Part shown: piece after piece, positions 24,894-32,062 of the stretch | How positions within the stretch are numbered: the stretch's first letter is position 1 | Layout of the letters: each line of letters begins with the position of its first letter | Source: an uncultured Eubacteriales bacterium | GTDB lineage: Bacteria > Bacillota > Clostridia > Christensenellales > Aristaeellaceae | Length of the DNA stretch: 64,000 nucleotides | Direction: 5' to 3' | NCBI GenBank assembly: GCA_902781095.1 | Contig: CACZHW010000001.1 | Coordinates: 62,001 to 126,000, forward strand | Notes under the pieces: model-generated | What the model was told of the DNA's origin: nothing | Seen by the model: the letters and a program-made list of their open reading frames with translations, nothing else | Databases searched by the model: none | Translations under genes and position numbers: made by a program

Positions 24894-25906
24894 CAGCGCT
24901 TCCCCCCTTCCGCAGCGGTCCCGGCCGTCCTGGACAGCAGGCGTTTGCGCCGCGTCATTTCAATGGAGCGCCGCTGTGTCAGCGCGTCGACGACCACGAT
25001 GATGATCAGCATGACGCCGGTGATCGTGTTGTTGAAATCGGAAGGCAGGCCGATGAAGACCAGCAGCCGGCTGATGGAGGACATGATGACCGCGCCGATG
25101 GCGGCGCCCACCATGTTGCCCAGGCCGCCGGAGAGGGAGACGCCGCCCAGCACGCACGCGGCGATCGCCGTCATTTCGTAGCCGTTGCCCGCCACCGTCA
25201 TGACCTGACGGTACTTGGAGGCGAAGACGTAGCCCGCGATCCCCGCGAAGATGCCGCACAGCACGTAAGCCAGCAGCTTGACCCGCAAGACGGAAATGCC
25301 CACCAGGTTCGCGCCGTCGAGGTTGTCGCCCACGGCGATGAAGTATTTGCCCTTTTTCGTGCGCGTGAGCACGATATGCGCCACGGCGACCAGGACGACT
25401 GCGATCGCGTAATACAGCGTGATTTCCGCGAAGAGCACCTTGTTGCCGTAGACGGCGATGTCGCCGCCGAAGTTTTCCACCGTCCGCCCGTCCGTCACGA
25501 TGTAGATGAAGCCGCGGATGACGCCGTTCGTGCCCAGCGTGAAGATGAGCGAGGGAACACCGAAGAAGGCGACGCCCACGCCGTTGACGAGGCCGACCGC
25601 CGCGCCGACCGCGACGCACACGACCAGCATGCGGCCGATGGAGCCGCCCTGCTGGGCGATGAGCCCGGTCATCGCCGCCGTAATGCCCAGCGTGGCGCCG
25701 ATGGAGACGTCGATTTCGCCGGTCATGATCACAAAGGCGATGCCGATGGCCAGCAGCGTATACATCGTCGCCGTGTTGAAGCAGTTGACGACGTTGGTGT
25801 ACGTGAGGAAGTTCGGATCGGCCAGCCCCGTGATGAGGAACAGGAGGACGAGGAAGACGAAGCTGGACATCCACCTGGCGTGCAGGAGATTTCTGAGGCT
25901 GCTCAT
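24893..25906 (-). CDS. lsrC: LsrC, AI-2 ABC transporter permease
   Basis: 337 residues, same permease family as the next gene. N-terminal helix SFVFLVLLFLITGLADPNF, the conserved ISIGATLGITAAM-like start of helix 3 (EIDVSIGATLGITAAMTGL), VGDNLDGANLVGI loop and CVLGGVSLSGGLGNMVGA. Its start overlaps the lsrA stop (ATGA) and its stop overlaps lsrD, so the three are translationally coupled. Confidence 0.92.
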   Translation of the reverse strand: MSSLRNLLHARWMSSFVFLVLLFLITGLADPNFLTYTNVVNCFNTATMYTLLAIGIAFVIMTGEIDVSIGATLGITAAMTGLIAQQGGSIGRMLVVCVAVGAAVGLVNGVGVAFFGVPSLIFTLGTNGVIRGFIYIVTDGRTVENFGGDIAVYGNKVLFAEITLYYAIAVVLVAVAHIVLTRTKKGKYFIAVGDNLDGANLVGISVLRVKLLAYVLCGIFAGIAGYVFASKYRQVMTVAGNGYEMTAIAACVLGGVSLSGGLGNMVGAAIGAVIMSSISRLLVFIGLPSDFNNTITGVMLIIIVVVDALTQRRSIEMTRRKRLLSRTAGTAAEGGKR

Positions 25907-27423
25907 TGCCTTGCCCCCTTCCCGGGTACGATTCCGAAAGAGGCGGCCGTCAGCGCGTCCTGCGTGATTTCCTCGTGCAGGAATTCAGCGTTGATCCGTC
26001 CCTGGTACACGGTAATCGCGCGGTCCGCCAGCTCCACGACCTCCTCCATGTCCGAGGAGACCATGAGCACCGCCACGCCCGCGTTTTTCAGCTGCTCGAT
26101 GATGCGGTAGACGTCGCTGCGGGCGGCCGCGTCGATGCCGCGGGTCGGCTCGTCGAGGATGACCACCTTCGGCTTCGTGGACAGCGCACGGGCGATGACC
26201 ACCTTCTGCTGGTTGCCGCCGGAGAGGCTGCCGATGAGGTCCTCCAGCGAGACGATCTTCGTGCGGAAGTCGTCCACGTATTTCTGCGCGATCGCGTTCT
26301 GTTTCCGGCGGTTCATGTTGACGCTGCCGATCTCCGTCGTGCCCAGCAGCGCGGAGGTCGTATTGGACGAGATCGACCGGATTTTAAACAGGCCGTGATA
26401 GTGCCGGTCCTCCGGCACGAAGTTGATGCCCTCGCGCAGGATCTGGCTCGTCTTGTGCCCCGTGACGTCCTTGCCGTCCAGGTAAACCTTGCCGCCGAGC
26501 ACCTTGTCCCGGCCGAAAATCGTGCTGATGAGCTCCGTCCGCCCCGCGCCGACCACGCCGGCCAGCCCCAGGATCTCTCCGGGGTAGACCTTAAAGGAGA
26601 CGTCCTTGAAGCCGTAGCCCGTCAGCTTGTCCACGACGAGCACGGGCTCCGTGTTCGCGTAGTCCACGGGGTGGCTCGCTGCCTTGGCGCTGCGCAGCTG
26701 GGCATCCGGCGGCAGCAGGCCGGCCACCAGCATCTCGCGGGTGAACTGCTTCACCGGGCCGGAGAGCGTGATGACGCCGTCGCGCATGATCAGCACCTCG
26801 TCCGCGATGTCGAACACTTCCGTCAGGCGGTGCGTGATATAGATGATGCCGATACCCTTGGCGCGCAGGTCGCGCACGATCTTAAAGAGGCTGTCCACCT
26901 CGTTGAAGGTCAGCGAACTGGTCGGCTCGTCCAGGATGAGCAGCCGGGCGTCCCGCATGAGGCCGCGCAGCAGCTCCACCAGCTGCTGCTCCGCGATGGA
27001 GAGCGTCGCCGCCTTCCTGGTGAGGTCCAGCTTCCAGCCCAGGTGGCCCAGCAGGTCGTTCAGCCGGCGCCGCAGGGAGATCGGGTTTTCGTCGATCCCC
27101 ATGAGGATGTTCTGTTCCACCGTCATGTTGGGGAAGAGCATGGGCTCCTGCGGTACCAGATAGATTCCCGCCGCCAGAGAGGCCGCCGGCTTCCCCAGCC
27201 TGCACGGTTTCCCTTCCATATAAATCTCGCCGCTGTCCGCGGTGTAAATGCCCATGATGATTTTGACCAGCGTGCTCTTCCCCGCGCCGTTGCCGCCGAT
27301 CAGCGCCACGACGGAGCCGGGCTGCACGTCCATGTCGATTCCCTTGAGGACGACGTTGGAGCCGAAGGCCTTGGTTATGGAGCGAACGCTCAGGCGTGCG
27401 CCCGCGTCAATCGGCTGACTCAT
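25903..27423 (-). CDS. lsrA: LsrA, AI-2 ABC transporter ATP-binding protein
   Basis: 506 residues from ATG at 27423, chosen for the GTGGAGGT site 8 bases upstream; in-frame ATGs further up lack one. Two ABC domains as in the RbsA/LsrA family. The first has Walker A GGNGAGKST; the second has the degenerate GVVGAGRTEL P-loop typical of this family and the signature LSGGNQQKV. First gene of the minus-strand operon, with a consensus promoter and a candidate LsrR operator in its leader. Confidence 0.93.
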   Translation of the reverse strand: MSQPIDAGARLSVRSITKAFGSNVVLKGIDMDVQPGSVVALIGGNGAGKSTLVKIIMGIYTADSGEIYMEGKPCRLGKPAASLAAGIYLVPQEPMLFPNMTVEQNILMGIDENPISLRRRLNDLLGHLGWKLDLTRKAATLSIAEQQLVELLRGLMRDARLLILDEPTSSLTFNEVDSLFKIVRDLRAKGIGIIYITHRLTEVFDIADEVLIMRDGVITLSGPVKQFTREMLVAGLLPPDAQLRSAKAASHPVDYANTEPVLVVDKLTGYGFKDVSFKVYPGEILGLAGVVGAGRTELISTIFGRDKVLGGKVYLDGKDVTGHKTSQILREGINFVPEDRHYHGLFKIRSISSNTTSALLGTTEIGSVNMNRRKQNAIAQKYVDDFRTKIVSLEDLIGSLSGGNQQKVVIARALSTKPKVVILDEPTRGIDAAARSDVYRIIEQLKNAGVAVLMVSSDMEEVVELADRAITVYQGRINAEFLHEEITQDALTAASFGIVPGKGARQ

Positions 27424-27490
27424 CCGCAATACCTCCACCATCGTACGAATCCGAACAAATGTTTCCATGCTCAGTTTTTATTTTTTCCTA

Positions 27491-27519
27491 ATGATACCCT
27501 CTCAGGCCGTCTTTGTCAA
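27491..27519 (-). promoter_or_regulatory. lsrA operon promoter
   Basis: Minus strand TTGACA (27514-27519), 17-base spacer, TATCAT (27491-27496). The -35 is a perfect SigA match. Predicted transcription start is near 27484, so the AACAAATGTT element at 27454-27463 falls about 20-30 bases into the leader. Confidence 0.82.
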
Positions 27520-27667
27520 CACCCCGGCGCAAATCCATACCGCATCTTGCCTAAAATCGCAGCACCTTTTCCGGCGTGTTTGAGGTGCCCGTTTCCATCA
27601 ATTGTTCCCGTTTTGCAAATTGGCCGGAAAACTTTAGCAAAGGTTCCTTACAAATCCGCCGGAGGCG

Positions 27668-27696
27668 TTGACACCTTTCCCCAGCGGTGCTATACT
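27668..27696 (+). promoter_or_regulatory. lsrRK-cupin promoter
   Basis: TTGACA (27668-27673), 17-base spacer, TATACT (27691-27696). The expected start near 27703 is next to AACATTTGTT (27706-27715), a good position for repression by LsrR of its own gene. Confidence 0.85.
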
Positions 27697-27746
27697 TCAG
27701 GCGTGAACATTTGTTTTGATACTTAATTTTTGTTTCGGAGCGGCAC

Positions 27747-28667
27747 ATGGATTACGAAGAGACGCTGATGGCCAAGATCGCCTGGTATTACTATTGCGAA
27801 GAGATGACCCAGCAGCAGATCTCCGAGCGGCTGGGCATGAGCCGCATGCGCATCGTCAAGCTGCTGGACCGCGCCAGGCGCACCGGCGTCATCCGCTTCC
27901 ACCTGCGGGAGGGGAGCCAGGGGCGCATGGAGCTGGAGCAGCAGCTCATCCGTACCTATTCGCTGACGGACGCCTTCATCGTGCCGGCGGGATCGGACAA
28001 ATCCCGGTGCAACGAGAACATCGCGGAGGCGGCCAGCATGTACCTCTCTGAGCGCATCCGCGGCGACACCGTCATCAACATCGGTTACGGGGACACGCTC
28101 AGCCGCGTGCTCAACAATCTGGCCACCCTGGCGGAGCAGACGATCACCTGCGTATCCCTGACGGGCGGTGTGTCCTGCTACCTGCCCGACACGCGCCGCA
28201 ACGTGTTCAACGCCCGGCTGCACCTCATGCCCGCGCCCCTTCTCGCCTCCAGCGCCGCGATGGCGGAGGCGATGCGCCGGGAGGACAGCGTGCAGGAGAT
28301 CGCCCGGATGATCCCCCTCTCCCAGTTCACCCTGGTGGGCATCGGCTCCATGGACGAGAGCGCGACGATCTTCCACACTGGCATCCTGAACGCAAACGAC
28401 ATGCTCTACCTGCGCATGCGCGGCGCGGCGGGCGATCTGCTCTCCCACTTCCTCACCCGGGACGGGGAGCTGATCGAAAGCCCGGTGGAGGAGCGCCTGA
28501 TCGGCGCCTCCCTGTCCACGCTGCGCCAGCTTTCCAACGTGATCGGCGTGGCGGCGGGCATCGTGAAGGCGGAAGCGATCCGCGCCGTGCTGCGCGGCGG
28601 TTACCTGGACACGCTGATCACGGACGAGGAGACCGCGCTGCAGATCCTGCAGCCGGAACAGCGGTAA
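27747..28667 (+). CDS. lsrR: LsrR, SorC-family AI-2-responsive repressor
   Basis: 306 residues. An N-terminal helix-turn-helix (about 20-45, YYCEEMTQQQISERLGMSRM followed by RIVKLLDRA) precedes a SorC sugar-binding domain (about 60-300) with VINIGYGDTLSRVL, SLTGGVSCY and LVGIGSMDESATI. LsrR represses lsr promoters until phospho-AI-2 made by LsrK binds. The gene is divergent from lsrA and shares an operon with lsrK. GGAG lies 7 bases before the ATG. Confidence 0.93.
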   Translation: MDYEETLMAKIAWYYYCEEMTQQQISERLGMSRMRIVKLLDRARRTGVIRFHLREGSQGRMELEQQLIRTYSLTDAFIVPAGSDKSRCNENIAEAASMYLSERIRGDTVINIGYGDTLSRVLNNLATLAEQTITCVSLTGGVSCYLPDTRRNVFNARLHLMPAPLLASSAAMAEAMRREDSVQEIARMIPLSQFTLVGIGSMDESATIFHTGILNANDMLYLRMRGAAGDLLSHFLTRDGELIESPVEERLIGASLSTLRQLSNVIGVAAGIVKAEAIRAVLRGGYLDTLITDEETALQILQPEQR

Positions 28668-28686
28668 CCATTCGGCGCGGGCCGTT

Positions 28687-28700
28687 GCAAATGTTTGATA
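28687..28700 (+). promoter_or_regulatory. Third LsrR-like site between lsrR and lsrK
   Basis: CAAATGTTT (28688-28696) repeats nine bases of the element in the lsrA leader (27456-27464). No promoter hexamers are seen here, so it may be an extra operator or chance. Confidence 0.35.
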
Positions 28701-28732
28701 AGGAAGACTCTGACAAAAGAGGAGGCGGCAAC

Positions 28733-30298
28733 ATGGCATCCCAATACCTGATGGCGATCGACGCGGGCACGGGCAGCGTCCGCGCGGTTCTCTTCGACAC
28801 CGAAGGCCGGCAGATCTCCTGCGTGCAGCACGAGTGGACGCACCTGGAGGACCCGCGCTGGCCCGGCAGCATGGATTTTGACTGGACGACCAACTGGAAG
28901 CTCGCCAGCGACTGCGTGCGCGGCGCCATCCGTGAGGCGGGCATCGACGCGTCCGAAATCGCCGCGGTCAGCACCACCTGCATGCGCGAGGGCATCGTGC
29001 TCTACGACAAGGCCGGCCGCGAAATCTGGGCGTGCGCCAACGTGGACGCCCGCTCCACCGACGAGGTGGGTGAGCTCATCCGCATGAACCCCGGCCTCGA
29101 GAAGGAAATCTACCTGGAAACGGGCGAGACCTACGCGCTGGGCGCACTGCCCCGCATCCTCTGGGTGAAGAACAAGATGCCGGAGGTCTATGAAAAGATC
29201 GCCGCCGTCGGCATGTTCAACGACTGGCTGATCTACCGGCTGACGGGCATCCTGGCCGTGGAGCCCAGCAACGGCAGCACGACGGGCATGTTCTCCCTCC
29301 GGACCCGCGCCTGGGATCCCTCCATCATGGAGAAGGTCGGCCTGCGCCCCGACATCTTCCCCGCCGCCATCGAATGCGGCACCGTCGCAGGCGTGGTGAG
29401 CCAGCAGGGCGCCGCGGACACCGGCCTGATCCCCGGCACGAAGGTCGTGGTCGGCGGCGGCGACGCGCAGCTGGGCTGTGTCGGCGTCGGCGTCGTGGAT
29501 GCAAACCAGGCGGCCGTCTTCGGCGGCAGCTTCTGGCAATACGAGTTCAACACCGCGAAGCCCGACACGGACGAAGGCTGCCGAGTGCGCGTCAACTGCC
29601 ACGCCGTGCCCGGCATGTGGCAGTACGAGGCGCTGGCCTTCAAGCCCGGCCTGGCGATGCGCTGGTACCGGGACGCTTTCTGCCAGGAGGAAATCGAAAA
29701 GGCGAAGGCGCTGGGCACCGATCCCTACGCGCTGATGAATGAGAAGGCCGAGAAGATCCCGGCCGGCTGCTACGGCATGATGTGCACCTTCTCCGACGTC
29801 ATGAACTTCATCTGCTGGAAGCACGCCGCGCCCACCTTCACCAATTTCGACTTTGACGCGGAGAAGTTCAACAAGTACACCTTCTACCGCGCCATCATGG
29901 AAAATACGGCGATGATCACCCGCGGCCACATGGACCTGGTGTACGAGGCGACAGGCAACCGGCCGGACGAGGTCGTCTTCGCCGGCGGCGCCAGCAAGGG
30001 CGGCGTCTGGTGCCAGATCCTCAGCGACGTGCTGGGTCTGCCGGTCAAAGTGCCCGTCGTCAAGGAGGCCACCGCGCTGGGCGCGGCCATCCTGGCCGGC
30101 CACGGCGCCGGCATCTACCCCGACATCAGCGAAGCGGCGCGCCGCCTCGTTCAGTGGGACAAGGTCTACACGCCCAATATGGAAAACCACAAGGTCTACG
30201 AGGAGATGTACGGGCCGTGGCGCGAGGTCTACCGCGCCCACCTGGAGCTCTCCGACCGCGGCCTGACGCGCTACATGTGGATTGCCCCCGGCCTGTGA
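28733..30298 (+). CDS. lsrK: LsrK, autoinducer-2 kinase
   Basis: 521 residues from ATG at 28733 after AGAGGAGG; an earlier in-frame ATG at 28685 lacks a site. FGGY kinase with two actin-like domains: MAIDAGTGSVRAVLFD (N-terminal phosphate loop), STTCMREGIVLYD, WACANVDAR, VVVGGGDAQLGCVGVG, EALAFKPGLAMRWYRDAF and VFAGGASKGGVWCQIL, ending MWIAPGL. These match E. coli LsrK block by block rather than sugar kinases. It phosphorylates AI-2 on entry, trapping it and producing the LsrR inducer. Confidence 0.95.
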   Translation: MASQYLMAIDAGTGSVRAVLFDTEGRQISCVQHEWTHLEDPRWPGSMDFDWTTNWKLASDCVRGAIREAGIDASEIAAVSTTCMREGIVLYDKAGREIWACANVDARSTDEVGELIRMNPGLEKEIYLETGETYALGALPRILWVKNKMPEVYEKIAAVGMFNDWLIYRLTGILAVEPSNGSTTGMFSLRTRAWDPSIMEKVGLRPDIFPAAIECGTVAGVVSQQGAADTGLIPGTKVVVGGGDAQLGCVGVGVVDANQAAVFGGSFWQYEFNTAKPDTDEGCRVRVNCHAVPGMWQYEALAFKPGLAMRWYRDAFCQEEIEKAKALGTDPYALMNEKAEKIPAGCYGMMCTFSDVMNFICWKHAAPTFTNFDFDAEKFNKYTFYRAIMENTAMITRGHMDLVYEATGNRPDEVVFAGGASKGGVWCQILSDVLGLPVKVPVVKEATALGAAILAGHGAGIYPDISEAARRLVQWDKVYTPNMENHKVYEEMYGPWREVYRAHLELSDRGLTRYMWIAPGL

Positions 30299-30339
30299 GC
30301 CGGACCGGTCCGTAACTGAGATGGAGGAGGATTCAGCCC

Positions 30340-30690
30340 ATGTTTATCATCAATGAAAGCGATCGCGAATACCGTTTCGGCGACAGCGGCCCCAAGTACC
30401 TGATGAAGGGCCCGCGCAGCAATTTCGCGCTGGTGCAGTTCCAGCCGGGGCAGGACTTCAAGGCGCACTACCACAACGTGATGGAGGAGAACTTCTTCAT
30501 CCTGGAGGGCGAGGTCAATATCGTAGTGGACGGCGTCGTCAACCACCTCGTCCCCGGCCAGCTCATCCACGTCGAGCCGGGCGAGATTCACTACGTCGTC
30601 AACCCCTACGGCAAGCCCGTCAAGATGATCTCCACCCTGGCCCCCTTCACGGATCCGGACAAGGTCGAGGTCGAAAACTATACTTATTAA
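30340..30690 (+). CDS. Single-domain cupin in the lsrRK operon
   Basis: 116 residues, one beta-barrel cupin domain. Metal-ligand pattern HYHNVMEENFFILEGE (two His and a Glu) and a second motif PGQLIHVEPGEIHYVV with a His. It lies 41 bases after lsrK with GGAGGA before the ATG, and the operon ends at a terminator right after it. Small cupins isomerise or open sugars and related carbonyl compounds. In enterics LsrG, an ABM-fold isomerase, acts between LsrK and LsrF; no lsrG is in the window, so this cupin could do that step. That role is inference. Confidence 0.88.
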   Translation: MFIINESDREYRFGDSGPKYLMKGPRSNFALVQFQPGQDFKAHYHNVMEENFFILEGEVNIVVDGVVNHLVPGQLIHVEPGEIHYVVNPYGKPVKMISTLAPFTDPDKVEVENYTY

Positions 30691-30699
30691 AAACCGCCG

Positions 30700-30730
30700 C
30701 CCCGGTGTGCATTCAGCCACCGGGGCTTTT
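30700..30730 (+). terminator. Terminator of lsrRK-cupin
   Basis: CCCCGGTG (30700-30707) and CACCGGGG (30718-30725) form an 8-bp stem followed by CTTTTG. Confidence 0.85.
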
Positions 30731-30774
30731 GTGTCCGCCGGCATCCATACCGCCCGTTTTTCGCCGGGTTCCGA

Positions 30775-30803
30775 TGGACAACCGTGCCGTTTTATGCTAT
30801 GAT
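30775..30803 (+). promoter_or_regulatory. Promoter of the binding-protein/glp-like operon
   Basis: TGGACA (30775-30780), 17-base spacer, TATGAT (30798-30803), 73 bases before the ATG at 30876. Confidence 0.6.
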
Positions 30804-30875
30804 TTTGGCAGCAAAAGGCGGTGCCCGGCACCGCTGAAAGCCGCAACCGCCAAACAGGAAAAGGAGCGCTTGACC

Positions 30876-31952
30876 ATGAAAAAACTCTTCGCCTTTGTCC
30901 TTGCCCTGGCGCTGGTATGCCTGGGCAGCGCCGCGCTGGCCGTCAACGAGGACGTGGAAGGCACCGTCGGCATCTATTCCTCCATGTATCCCTTCGTCAT
31001 CGACATGATGGACGAGGCAATCAAGGAAGAGTTCCCGAACCTCACCCCCGCCTTCGACGGCAGCTTCTTCTTTTACGGCGGCACTTCCTCGCTGATCACC
31101 AAGGTGTACGGCGAAATGGAAACCGGCACCCTCGGCTGCGACATGATGCTCGTCGCCGAGCCGGCCTTCTCCCTGGAACTCAAGGAAGCCGGCTATCTGG
31201 AGCCGGTCGAAATCGAGGGCGCGGATACCCTGCTGCGTTTCCCCTACGACGAGGAGGGGTACTGGTATCCCGTGCGCGTGTGCAACATGGTCCTCGCCTA
31301 CAACCCCGAGATGGAAGCGGAATGGGCCGCAAAGGGCGTAACCATCCCCAGGACTTTTAAAGCCTTCTCCGAGGATCCCTCCCTCAAGGGCTACATCTCC
31401 ATGGGCAACCCGATGACCAGCGGCACCACCTTCGCCGCCGTCGCCTCCCTCACCCAGGACGACCACTACGGCCCCGGCTATCTGGACGGGCTTTCCGCCA
31501 ACGGGGTCATGATCGAGTCCGGCTCCACCGCCATCGCCAAGCTGCAGACGGGCGAGTGCGCCGCCATCATGATTCTGGAGGAGTCCATCCTCAAGGTCCT
31601 GAAGGAGGCCGAGGACGCCGGCACGCCCATCACCAATCTTCGGTGCATCTACCCGGAGGACGGCGTCATCCTGATCCCCTCCACCGTCGTGACCGTCGCG
31701 GAGGACCACTCCGCCAACGTGAACGTCGAAGCGTGCGAGGCGCTGGAGCAGTGGCTGCTCTCCGAGGAGGCCCAGAAGCTGATCCTGCAGGGCTACATGC
31801 ACTCCACCTTCGCCGGCATGAAGGACTTCCCCCACAACTCCGTGGATACCGACGAACTGATCGCAAAGGATCTGGGCGTCGACTGGGAGAACGCGTACCA
31901 GAACCGTGAAGCCATCCAAAAGGCCTGGACGGAGAAGGTCACCACCAAATAA
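30876..31952 (+). CDS. ABC transporter substrate-binding protein (Fe3+/AfuA-like family)
   Basis: 358 residues from ATG at 30876 with AAAAGGAG upstream. Signal peptide ends AALAVNED. A type II binding-protein fold as in the iron/polyamine/AfuA cluster: GTVGIYSSMYPF, MLVAEPAFSLELKEAGYLEPVE, ISMGNPMTSGTTFAAVASL. The family binds ferric iron, polyamines, aminoethylphosphonate or sugar phosphates. Downstream Glp-like oxidoreductases and a phosphatase favour a phosphate ester rather than iron; the two-Tyr iron motif is not evident. A strong hairpin separates it from the permease. Confidence 0.88.
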   Translation: MKKLFAFVLALALVCLGSAALAVNEDVEGTVGIYSSMYPFVIDMMDEAIKEEFPNLTPAFDGSFFFYGGTSSLITKVYGEMETGTLGCDMMLVAEPAFSLELKEAGYLEPVEIEGADTLLRFPYDEEGYWYPVRVCNMVLAYNPEMEAEWAAKGVTIPRTFKAFSEDPSLKGYISMGNPMTSGTTFAAVASLTQDDHYGPGYLDGLSANGVMIESGSTAIAKLQTGECAAIMILEESILKVLKEAEDAGTPITNLRCIYPEDGVILIPSTVVTVAEDHSANVNVEACEALEQWLLSEEAQKLILQGYMHSTFAGMKDFPHNSVDTDELIAKDLGVDWENAYQNREAIQKAWTEKVTTK

Positions 31953-31976
31953 CGCGCTCACCGGACGCTTCCTCGC

Positions 31977-32005
31977 GGGAAGCCGTAAAGCGGCTTCCCT
32001 TTTTT
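31977..32005 (+). terminator. Attenuating terminator between binding protein and permease
   Basis: GGGAAGCCG (31977-31985), loop TAAAG, CGGCTTCCC (31991-31999), then TTTTTT. A strong terminator inside what otherwise looks like one operon; it likely keeps binding protein in excess over the membrane parts. Confidence 0.88.
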
Positions 32006-32062
32006 GAGGCGCGGATTCACCTGTAAACTGTGCGGCAGCGCCGCCGGAAAAGGGATATGCGG

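Larger units (their letters stand above)
27424..27746. promoter_or_regulatory. Divergent lsrA / lsrR control region
   Basis: This 323-base gene-free stretch carries two consensus promoters facing outward and two copies of one palindromic element. The lsrA promoter is on the minus strand (27491-27519) and the lsrR promoter on the plus strand (27668-27696). The copies are AACAAATGTT at 27454-27463 (lsrA leader) and its exact complement AACATTTGTT at 27706-27715 (lsrR start region). The middle is A+T-rich with no gene. Confidence 0.8.

Noticed and set aside
27424..27746. Riboswitch in the lsr control region
   Set aside because: The stretch is explained by two promoters and operator-like palindromes, and no known aptamer core was recognised.
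30705..30875. Upstream extension of the substrate-binding protein to 30705
   Set aside because: It would include the terminator and promoter and bury the signal peptide; ATG at 30876 has AAGGAG and starts directly with the signal peptide.
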